From: Pollenia angustigena
Lineage: Eukaryota; Arthropoda; Insecta; Diptera; Polleniidae
Direction of reading: 5' to 3'
Assembly: GCA_930367215.1 (NCBI GenBank)
Contig: OV884057.1
Location: 246,104,830 to 246,168,829, forward strand
Length of the DNA stretch: 64,000 nucleotides
Shown here: in pieces, positions 32,460-40,968 of the stretch
Numbering within the stretch: position 1 is the first letter of the stretch
How the letters are laid out: each line of letters begins with the position of its first letter
The notes under the pieces: model-generated
Seen by the model: only the letters and a program-made list of their open reading frames with translations
Databases searched by the model: none
What the model was told of the DNA's origin: nothing
Made by a program: the position numbers and the translations under genes

Positions 32460-32716
32460 AACAATTAGTATTGTGGTTATTTTGTTGAACTATTTTTGGT
32501 TTTAAATCCAAATTTTTAATATTTTTAATTAGGCTTAAGTTCATCAAATTTAATTTTCATTAAATTATTTTTATGAAGAAAGGAATTTTTACAACATAAA
32601 AATTAATTAAAATTGTTATTGACAATCTTTCATTCTTGACCGTGGCCGGGGCTCGAACCCTGGCCGGCAGGTTACTATGACATGTTTCGATAGAAATAAC
32701 ACTAGTGTTAACACAA
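32460..32716. repeat. Third copy of the inverted-repeat arm with tRNA-like module
   Basis: From ATTAGTATTGTGGTTATTTT through GAAAGGAATTTTTACAACA it repeats 19290-19450 closely, then enters the same tRNA-like module. Here the module keeps a canonical B-box on the minus strand, GGGTTCGAGCCCC (32647-32659), within CCAGGGTTCGAGCCCCGG, which can form a T-arm-like stem with one mismatch. It ends in a palindrome AACACTAGTGTT. Confidence 0.62.
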
Positions 32717-33260
32717 GGGTACCGTGGTATGAAAAACATGTAAAAAATGTATTAAGAATTAAAATTTTAAAACAAGCTTCTGGAGCTTTAACCATCGCAA
32801 TAAGCGCACCCGGGTACCCCGTTACCTAATACAATACAATGCACTTTATGGGATAAAAAAACACGTTTCAACTGCTCAAAAAATGCAATAAACTAACTTC
32901 TGTATCATACAATTCCATAAGTTAAGTTTCCAAAGCGTTAGTATTATAACACGGGGATGCCTCACTTACATATCATGTATGACCAAAAATGTTCAACTGT
33001 TATACTAAAAAATACTGTCCTGTATAAAAAATTTTAAATTTTAGCCGTTGGGAACTAAGCACGAATAACAAAGTCTTTTAAATTAAAAATTTTGTATTCC
33101 CAAAAATTACTTTGATAAAGTTTAAAAATTTAATTTTATTTCATAAAAATATGGATTATTAATACAGTATAGTATATGGGTACCCGGATACCCCGGGTGC
33201 TAAACAATGTGGATAAAGTTGGGTATTACACAAGGGTTAAATACCAAATCAAACAAACCC
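32717..33260. repeat. GGTACC-rich repeat remnant with D-family fragment
   Basis: Contains GGGTACCG (32717), ACCCGGGTACCCCG (32810) and GGGTACCCGGATACCCCGGG (33178), recalling the GGTACC motifs of the piggyBac MITE at 9248-9680. TTAA occurs at both outer edges but proper inverted termini are not visible. A D-family end (copy 5, plus strand) lies at 33048-33128, with GGGAACTAAGCACGAATAAC and TTTTGTATTCCCAAAAATT. Confidence 0.45.
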
Positions 33261-35934
33261 ATATGTGTGTCATATTTCCTAAGGACAAGGGTATCGTCAC
33301 ATCCCAGCAAACCATCTGTGGAAGAAAATCGCCATCCAAGGGACAAAGTGGTTGCCGCTCAGGAAAAAAATGCTGTGCCACTAACCGTGCTTACCATCCA
33401 ACTCTATCTAGTCCAGAAAAGCTCTAGAGGAAACTACGTTTCTCGCCATCCCGCCTACAAGCCAAGTTAAGACAGGTTGGTCTGCAAGTTAAAATGTGTG
33501 CCGCCATGGACACTGTGACACATTTGAAAATGTCATAATGTCCTTGGGCATTAAGACACTTTGCAAATGGTCATTATGTTAGTTTTAAACATGTCGTAAG
33601 GCCCATAACTGCAAAAGAAGGTATTTGTTATACCACAGAGCCCGGCCGAAGGCTTGATACTCGTAATTGTTACCGGTAGTTGTTATAACATAGCTCCAAT
33701 AGACATTATAATACTTTTAAAAGCGTGCCAGTGTCAATGGACACTATGTCACTTTTTTAAGCGTCACTGTGTCACAGGACGTTATGACATGCTACCAATA
33801 TATTTTTCAAAGATTAAGTGATTTTTATAACAGAGCAATAACTTGAACAAAAAGTTTTATAAAACGTATAAATAAATTTATTAAAAATTTTTTTGGACTA
33901 TAGATTGATAGCTGAAGTATCAACTTTAACACAATTTATACCTCCTTTTGCTATTATTTAACATTTTGCTATTTTGATTTTTATTTTCAAATAAATCACC
34001 TAGAAAAATATTTTATTAAAAAATCACAAAAACCAAAAGAATAAAAAGAAAAAAAGAGGAAACAAACAAATGGCACATATATTGTACATCAATATCACAC
34101 ACAAACAAACAAACATTTATCATGACATGACACAGTCACTCCTGCAATCATACCCCGCAAATAATATTGGACCACCTGATCCATTTTGACTGGACTGGTC
34201 CAATGTAATGCAAGCATGGACCATGTGATTGTTAAAAAGTGTTTGTAGTGGGACGGCATGTCTTCATTTTTAACGACATGCTTTTGTTTTTAAACGACTT
34301 CAAGCTAATCCTCTTTAGTAGACCATGGAGTAGTTTTAAAACTACTACTTTGTAATCCAATGCTGGGTTATATGGTCCTGCCCTAGGACATCGTTATGGT
34401 TAATAGACCATGTTTTCCATACGTTTGGGTTACTTTTGGACTAGTCCTAGTCCCTTGTGAGCTACACTTTACACGCGTGTTTGGACGGGTCCTATTATTT
34501 GCAGGGTATAAACACACTCTCAGCTGCCAGATAAGCTGTTCTAGAGATATGCAAAACAAATTCCAAACTAGAATTTTTGTTCCAATTTTTTTTTTTTTTT
34601 TTTATTTAAATCAATTCCATAATATGAAACATTTTCATTTCAATTCGATTTAAAATCGATTCAATTCAATAAAATGTGACAAGCGTGTCAAATTTGCATT
34701 TGGTAGATGACATCAAATAATACAAACAGTTGGAGCAACATACAGTGGCAGCAGTAGCTAAAGCTGCAAGTAAAATATGGAAAAACAACTGACAGGCAAC
34801 CGCAGCTTCGATAGTAATGGAACACCAACAGCCAGCCAACACCATCGATGAATCATTTACTTAATATATTGAACGAGTTTTACTCGTTTGTGGATGGATG
34901 AGTGTAGAAGCAAACAATTTCTAATATTAAAATATTTGGTTAGGTTGATGTATGTATGTAGATGGAAAGGAATGAATGACACAACAAACAGTAGTTCAAA
35001 TTGGTGGCAGTCAACCCATTCCAGCAGCTCATTTCTGCCAAAAGAGTGTGTGAAAAAAAAAAGCTTACAAATATAGACAAACACACACATACGTACTTAC
35101 TTTTCAAAAATGGTATGTCTGCGGCATGTGTTACATACTTATGGGTATGTATCTATGTATGTGTGCAGCAAATATTTTAATATTTCCTTTGAATTTCACG
35201 CAAATCATTGACAATAGTCAATGACATCAGGGAAAAAATGAAGTTAAAAAAAGAACTGTCAAATCAGCATCATCAACATCGACATCAACAAATGAAAGCA
35301 ATAAAAATGCTTTAGCTGAGTGAAAATTGTGGCTTTTCAAAGAATTTCAAGTGCCAGTCATTTTCTCTCTGAAAACGAAAAGTTTTTAAAATAAGACATT
35401 TTATACAAATCGAAAATCAAAGTGCTTGGAACTAAAAAGAAAAGAAAAAAAGTAAAGTGTTAAAGTACATCGCTGCTCCTTTTACAGTTTTCTACTGAGC
35501 AAACAATAACATGTTGTATGTCTTTGACAAATGACTTCAAAGGCGACACATTTTCATGGTTTTTTTTTTTTTTTGTCTCCAAAGGATGCCTTTATTGTGT
35601 TTATGCATTAAAATATCAAAAATTGTGTAAAGAACAGCAAAATGGTTGGCTGACACAATTTAACATGTTTTACGTTATTATTGAACAATAAGTTGTTACA
35701 ATAAAGCAGCAAATATTGTTTAGATACTCTTCTAGCATTATTTTAAACTTTTTTTTTCAATTTACACTGAACCAAATTTTTTTAGAAATATTAAAATAAA
35801 AATTAATAAATTTTCATAAAGAAAAAAAACTCGACAGTGTTTTTGTTCGAATAAAATTAATTTATTTAAAAATTATTTTCGTAAATTTTGCTGGCTTGAA
35901 AAGCAAAAGTTTGTCAAATTAACAAAAATCTAAA
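33261..35934. other. Longest stretch with little recognisable repeat
   Basis: Composition is more mixed than elsewhere. There are GGACACT/GTCAC-rich phrases at 33500-33790, GGACCA phrases at 34160-34400, CAG/CAA-rich sequence at 34730-34850, and TATG microsatellites near 34945 and 35145. None of the overlapping short frames has family resemblance. It may be native regulatory or intronic DNA; no promoter or exon can be supported. Confidence 0.4.
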
Positions 35935-36149
35935 TTATTTTCGGGAATACAAAATTTATTATTAATAAGATTTCCGTATGACGTGCTAAATTCCCAATTT
36001 TTCATAATTGATAAATACACTGAAATTTTTTGTTGAGGGAAAGCCAGATTCTATGCGCATTTCACTGGTTGCTTAGGCCAGCTCATCAGGAAACCTTTTT
36101 CAAAGAGTTTAGAAAAGCTAAAAATATTATACAAACAAAACTGTGCCTC
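35935..36149 (-). repeat. Dispersed repeat D (copy 6), minus orientation
   Basis: Runs from TCGGGAATACAAAATTTATT and GTGCTAAATTCCCAATTTTT to GCATTTCACTGGTTGCTTAG and TTTAGAAAAGCTAAAAATAT. It abuts the 5' side of the Transib-like fossil, which begins directly after it. Confidence 0.7.
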
Positions 36150-37489
36150 TAAGTCTAGAAACAGACACTGGCGCAGAATTTTGGTGTAATAAAAGCCCAT
36201 CGTCAACAAGGTACTGTCGTCCAATTTTTTTCGAATTTGCTAAGGAGACAAAAGAAAAAGTCCTGACAGTTGTAGAAAACATGAGGATAAATATAGATGC
36301 TTTAGAAAAAAACTAATGTTTCAGTTAATGACAAACATTTCAACGTAAAACATAATTTGGTGTTTACGATGCTTGATGGTAAAACGGCTCAGACCGTTAC
36401 CAATACTAGTTCAGCAGCTGTGTGTTGCACTTGTAAAGCTAAACCCTCAGAAAGGAATGATTTGGAAGCGGTTTCAAGAAAAAACATCGATAATGAAGCT
36501 TTTAAATTAGGACTTTCTTCATTACACGCTAGGATTCAGTTTATGCAGTGCATACTTTATAAAGCATACAATAAGCCCTTCGAAAAGTGGTCTACGATCG
36601 ATGCACAAAATAAGATTTTAAAACAAGAGAACAAGCAACGAATTCAGACTGAATTTAGAGAACGTATGAGCTTACGCGTAGATGCTGTAAAGCAAGGATC
36701 TGGGACATCAAATGATGGAAATACCTCAAGGTGTCTTTTCCAACCCTGCACTTGTTGCAGATATAACTGGGGTAAATGAAGAACTACACTGAAAAAATTT
36801 TCTTCACAGATCCAATGAAATTTACATTAAAATTCAACCTATGTAACCATTCATTGGATTAATGGAGGATTAATAAAATCAATGACAAAATTTTCATTGA
36901 TTTTATGAATCCTCATTGAAAAAATGGATAAAATAACCGTTTGTCATTAAACTAATGCAAAATTTTCATTGATTTTATGAAACATTTCATTAATCCAATG
37001 AAGGGTTACATAGGTTGAATTTTAATGTAAATTTCATTGGATCTGTGAAGAAAATTTTTTCAGTGTAGTAGATCCTTTTCGTATCATTCTTCAAATAATA
37101 ACGTGTGGGCAAAAAATTGATACTATGAAGTTTAAGAAATTTGCGTGGGAAACAGCTGAACTATTTGTTAAAAATTATAAATGGTATTTCATGCCTGTTA
37201 TTGTCCACAAAATTCGTATTCATGGAAAGGACATAATAGATGCAGCAGTACTCCCAAGTGGTATGCTCTCGGAGTAAGCAGAAGAAGCGCGTAATAAAGA
37301 TTACAGGAACTATAGATTAATGTTTTCTAGAAAGTGCAGTAGAACTGCAACGAATACTGATGTTTTTCATCGTTTGCTTGAGTCGTCCGATCCATATATT
37401 AGTTAAGACGTCAACCTCATAAGAATATTTTTGAATTGGATGATGTAGTTAAAGATATGATATTTGATGAATAAAATGCTTAAACATTG
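36150..37489 (+). pseudogene. Transib/RAG1-like transposase fossil
   Basis: Several blocks of one protein are readable in order. Around 36205: SSTRYCRPI, then FEFAKETKEKVLTVVE. After a frameshift, the frame 36357-36779 has TMLDGKTAQTVTNTSSAAVC with two C-x2-C-like cysteines, GLSSLHARIQF, and GTSNDGNTSR. After a MITE (36787-37065): DPFRIILQIITCG, the segment YKWYFMPVIVHKIRIHGKDI, then LPSGMLSE, a stop, and AEEARNKDYRNYR. The HK-x-LIHG and E-x-A-x-NK blocks match the C-terminal catalytic region of Transib transposases and RAG1, where the last acidic residue sits just before A-x-NK. One or more frameshifts, a TAA in the catalytic block and insertions make it dead. A decayed relative of Transib is more likely than a host gene. 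Confidence 0.68.
36787..37065. mobile_element. TA-flanked palindromic MITE inside the Transib fossil
   Basis: The inverted repeats are about 78 bp with a single mismatch, starting CACTGAAAAAATTTTC. TA flanks both ends (36785-36786 and 37066-37067). Deleting the element with one TA joins GAAGAAC-TA-GTAGATCC, which reads E-E-L-V-D-P in the transposase frame, direct proof of both target duplication and boundary. TA target and long TIRs suggest a Tc1/mariner-mobilised MITE, related to the element at 14829-16483. Confidence 0.93.
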
Positions 37490-37593
37490 TTTACCTATAT
37501 TCTTCTTCTTTATTTGCCAATCCGTATTCGGATATTAGCGATCATACAATAATTATAAAGTAGCAATATTTTTTTTTTTTTTTGTTTTTATTC

Positions 37594-37965
37594 TCATAAT
37601 ATTATAGAGAGTTGTCTGTTCTTGGCTGCCCTCAGAAGACTACTTTCGTCTTGGTGATCTGTCCAATCTTGAATGTTTTTTAACCACGTTATTTCCTTTC
37701 TTCTTCTCGGGCATCTTCCTTAAATTTTGGCCTGTAAAATGGTTTGGGGTATTCTATATTTTCCATTTCGCATTATGTGACCCAAATAAGATATTTTCCG
37801 TGTTTTTATATTTTTTATTATTTCACGTCCGATACTCATACGCCTCAGCACTTCTTCATTCGAAACGTGGAATCTTTAATATTCGCCGGAAAATCCACAT
37901 TTCAAACGAATTTAATCTTTTTTCATCTGACACCTTTATCGTCCATGTTTCTGCCGAATATAGTA
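37594..37965 (-). pseudogene. RTE reverse transcriptase, C-terminal part
   Basis: On the minus strand it reads LYSAETWTIKVSDEKRLNSF, EMWIFRRILKIPR, then, after a one-base frameshift, VLRRMSIGREII, KTRKISYLGHIMRNGKY and WLKNIQDWT, ending LLRAAKNRQLSIIL. This is the conserved RTE C-terminal domain (W-T-x9-F-E-M-W-x2-R and YLGH-x-MR motifs). One frameshift and one in-frame TAA are present. It is contiguous with 38689-39388 once the hAT insert is removed. Confidence 0.85.
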
Positions 37966-37973
37966 GTACGGAC

Positions 37974-38680
37974 TAAAGGTCTGCATGACTACATTTAAAA
38001 GGCATATGAATACATTCATTTGTTTTTTAAGTAGGTAAAGTTAAGTACAACAAACGATTTAAGTACGCAGTGCTTTACATTTTATGTTAAAAAAACAAAT
38101 GAATAAACACACAAGGCGAAAGAGAAAAGAAAACAACTGTATTTAAACAGAAAAAAATACTACCACATTCAAATAAAACAGACATAATAAAATGTGTATA
38201 AGTTTCGAATATAATATTATTTGAATGTTTTACTCATAACATGAATACATTAATATTATTACTAGCAACTTTTGTTATGGAAATCGAAAACGTAAAACGC
38301 AAGAATTTTAAAGTCCTTTTTAATATACTTTTAATCCAATTTTTATAATTTTTGTTGCAAAATTCTGTTTGATAGAGATATATTTGTAATGAGAATAAAC
38401 ATAAGTACTAATTTTACTATGTAGTATTTCTTGCACACAGTCTAACTGTTACCATATACTTGTGTGTGTTTGCATTTGCAAATTGAGTAAATAAATATTC
38501 AAAGAAAACGAGTGAATATAATGTGTGCCTTTGTTGTGATAAAGTAAAACACAGACTACACTCTCTTTTATATTTTAACTCTTAAACTCTGTAAACCAGT
38601 ACTTAACTATTTAAATATTTGAATGAATATTGGAATGCTTGTATGTAATAAACAAATGAATGTATTCTTGCAGCCCTTTA
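37974..38680. mobile_element. hAT nonautonomous element inside the RTE LINE
   Basis: The termini TAAAGGTCTGCATGACTACA and the complement of TAAAGGGCTGCAAGAATACA match at 17 of 20 positions. Perfect 8-bp duplications GTACGGAC flank at 37966-37973 and 38681-38688; read on the other strand (GTCCGTAC) they also fit the nTnnnnAn hAT consensus. Deleting the element and one duplication restores the RTE frame from ...CYVWSV into LLYSAETW. The interior is AT-rich with TTTAAGTACGC-type sequence and lacks transposase. The CTGCA near the tip recalls hobo-like hAT ends. Confidence 0.93.
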
Positions 38681-38688
38681 GTACGGAC

Positions 38689-39388
38689 CATACATAACAT
38701 TTTATGAAACGTATTTTTGTTGTTAGGCTTATGTCGTGACTAGTTAGTGTTTTACTATATGTCAAAAAGGCATCTCTGGCCATTTCAATCCTACATTTAA
38801 TTTCTCTAGACATATCCCATTGATCGTTAATATGAACTCCCAGGTATTTAAATGTTGAAACTTTTTCTATTGTGGAATTGTTTATCCGTATTAAAGTATT
38901 AGTTTGGATCTTTTTTCTGCTCACAATCATGTATTTCGTCTTCTTAATGTTAATTTTTAACCCATATATCTCGCTAGTTTCCACAAGTGCATCTACTAAT
39001 TTCTGTAATCCCGGTAAGCTGCTTGCTAGTAATGTAGCGTCATCGGCATATCGTATGTTATTTATTAATATATTGTTTATCCTTTTACCGATATTCATTC
39101 CACTAAGTGATTCTCGGAATATTTTCTCCGAGTATAAATTAAATAAAAGAGGTGATAATATACACCCTTGTCTTACTCCTTTTGAAATTGGAACATTGTC
39201 AGTCAGTTCACCATCAACTTGAATGTTTGATATCTGTTTCCAATATAGGTTTTTGATGCATCTTATATCACTTTCCTCCAGTCCAATAGAGATTAAAATT
39301 TCCATCAATTTGTCATGTTTAACCGTATCGAATGCTTTCTCGTAGTCAACGAAGCAGAGATATACATCTTTTTGAACCTCACGACATT
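38689..39388 (-). pseudogene. RTE reverse transcriptase palm region
   Basis: Minus-strand translation starts EVQKDVYLCFVDYEKAFDTV, the first palm motif with a catalytic aspartate. It continues with GVRQGCILSPLLFNLYSEKI and the intact active site NIRYADDATLLASS, then GLKINIKKTKYMIVS and TFKYLGVHIND. These are characteristic of RTE-clade enzymes. The frame is open for about 230 codons, better preserved than most coding here, so the insertion is fairly young. The endonuclease domain is missing because of 5' truncation, and the C-terminus is displaced by the hAT element. Confidence 0.9.
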
Positions 39389-39399
39389 TTTACCTATAT

Positions 39400-39477
39400 G
39401 AATACTTTTTATTCGAGCTGGGAGGGAATAAGCAATTTTAAGCATTTCTTTAATTAAATATTACTAGTATTTTCAAT
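39400..39477. other. Continuation of pre-RTE host DNA
   Basis: Sequence on the far side of the RTE target duplication. It should be the DNA once adjacent to 37489, possibly the distal end of the Transib element, but no terminus is recognised. Confidence 0.4.
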
Positions 39478-39605
39478 CAGCCCAATTATGAATAAAAATT
39501 CCCCGGGAGTTTTTTCCCTTTTCCCATTTTTACAATTGAATTAACATAGGAAAGATGGGAAAAGGGAGAAAACTCCCGGGGAATTTTGTATTAATAATTG
39601 GGCTG
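39478..39605. mobile_element. Compact hairpin MITE
   Basis: The two halves are near-perfect complements: CAGCCCAATTAT, AAAATTCCCCGGGAGTTTT and CTCCCTTTTCCCAT on one side and their reverse complements on the other, with a loop of roughly 20 bases. AAT flanks both sides (39475-39477 and 39606-39608) and may be a 3-bp target duplication. At 128 bp it could be a MITE or a hairpin RNA locus; sequence alone does not tell. Confidence 0.72.
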
Positions 39606-39654
39606 AATGAGAATTATATTTATACGAAAGTTTTTCATTCAGGTTAAATAAAAG

Positions 39655-40135
39655 ACGACGCATTTCAACCGAAATTGTTAGTTTTTTCTTTTATCAATTA
39701 ATAGGCGTGTGCCAAATTTAAACCAATTCTATTGACAATTACGCCCTATACATTGAAAAGAAAATTACGTGGAACAATGGGGGTCCATGGGAGGTAGCCT
39801 AGGAGTCGACGGCTTTCAACCAAAATTTTTAGTGCTCTTTTTTAGATCAATGTATGGACATCTGCTAAATTTTATCAAATTCCGTTGCGAATTGCGGCCC
39901 ATACGTTGAGAAGAAAAATAAGCAAAAAAATGGGGGTCCAAAGGTGGTACCCCTAGGAGTCGACGGATTTCAACCAAAATTTGTAGTGCTCTTTCTTGGA
40001 TCAACTAATAGACATGTGCCTAATTTCGTTTTATGAAGAATTGCGTCCTATACATTGAGGACAAAAATTCGTGGAAAAATGGCGGTCCAAGAGAGGTACC
40101 CCAAGGAGTCTACGGATTTTAAAAATTTTTTGTAT
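39655..40135 (+). repeat. Tandem repeat, about 152-bp unit, three copies
   Basis: Marker phrases recur at constant spacing: GGAGTCGACGG at 39800 and 39955, with GGAGTCTACGG at 40107, each followed by TTTCAACCAAAATTT or a variant. CCCTATACATTGA/CCCATACGTTGA and GGGGGTCCA mark the middle of each unit. The units diverge by perhaps a fifth of positions. No protein is encoded. Confidence 0.75.
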
Positions 40136-40164
40136 TATTCTTTTCTACTTAAATTTGAACAAGC

Positions 40165-40370
40165 GTGCAAAATTGCGTCGTTGTAGGAGCACTCCTTCTA
40201 TTTTTTGCAGTTAGATGTATGAAGAAATACCACTGTGCACCGTGTTGGGATCCTGAAATTGCGAAGGCAGGAAGTGACTGTCGTAGGTTGTTCAATGTGG
40301 CTAAGCGCCTTGGTAATTGGTGGACTACGAAAAGTCGGGAAACACTTGAAGTGTTGATTGACACTCACTT
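40165..40370 (+). pseudogene. Jockey/R1-group LINE scrap with internal deletion
   Basis: The frame reads CAPCWDPEIAKAGSDCRRLF, then NVAKRLGNW, matching the segment between endonuclease and reverse transcriptase in jockey/R1-group LINEs (W-x-ELxxxRxxCRxLFNxAKxTGxW). It jumps directly to SRETLEVLIDTHFPD, which in intact proteins lies roughly 100 residues later, so an internal deletion joined the two. A short, isolated fossil; the clade is uncertain. Confidence 0.6.
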
Positions 40371-40968
40371 TCCTGATAATTATTTCATAGTTAAATATGT
40401 TTTATTGAGTGCTATTTTGCAAAGTGTAAATTTTATAATTAAACAAAAAATTTGTTGACCTAAAATTTTATTTTTAACAAACTGTGTTGTTTAAAATTTT
40501 CTTGATTTATTTTTTTTATGCTGCTAAATACAGATCGTGTAAAAGCACCTTTAAAATACATAAATACATTTACTGTTGAAAAGTTTTAAAAAGCAAAAAA
40601 AAAAGAATAGTCGTAAGCATTGAATTTTGTTATTTATACATTTTACATAACAATATTAAAAGAAAATGCTGTGTTCATCGATGGAATGTTTGTTCTGTTA
40701 ATAAACATAAAGTTGTTCAACAGCTGATTTTACATATCACCGGAGAAATATTTTAATTTTATCAGATACATCCGTCACAAGTTCGGTTTGTGCTTTATTG
40801 TGATACGGACGTGTATTCTTATAACAATAGATTTTTTAAAATAAACTTTAGCGAATGAACGCAATAAATGGTTTTTAAATAAATTATTTAAAATAAAACA
40901 TATAATTATCAAGTTATTAATTAACTTGCTTTTCTGCACAAGTAAATCTCGCGACAAGCTTTTATATT
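40371..40968. other. AT-rich noncoding DNA
   Basis: No gene or element is recognised. Confidence 0.4.

Larger units (their letters stand above)
37501..39388 (-). mobile_element. RTE-clade LINE, 5'-truncated, in the Transib fossil
   Basis: Direct repeats TTTACCTATAT flank it at 37490-37500 and 39389-39399. On the minus strand it begins within the reverse transcriptase, runs to the C-terminus (stop near 37594) and ends after a short UTR with GAAGAAGAA, a 3' tail typical of RTE elements. The TSD, truncation and tail together identify retrotransposition. A hAT MITE (37974-38680) later split the ORF. Confidence 0.87.

Noticed and set aside
32632..32716. Functional tRNA gene with a good B-box
   Set aside because: No matching A-box or acceptor stem in this copy; the module is repeated within a palindromic element.
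33480..33800. GGACACT/GTCAC-rich palindromic element
   Set aside because: Short motifs recur in both orientations but no consistent termini or flanking duplication could be found.
34857..35090. Opposing frames at 34857-35090 as a host exon
   Set aside because: Both strands are open over the same interval with microsatellite content; no family or splice support.
38872..39222. Plus-strand frame of 116 codons
   Set aside because: It is the antisense shadow of the RTE reverse transcriptase on the minus strand.
39478..39608. CAG/CTG at the hairpin ends as a Harbinger CAG duplication
   Set aside because: The trinucleotides are inverted (CAG left, CTG right), so they belong to the inverted repeat; AAT is the only direct flank.
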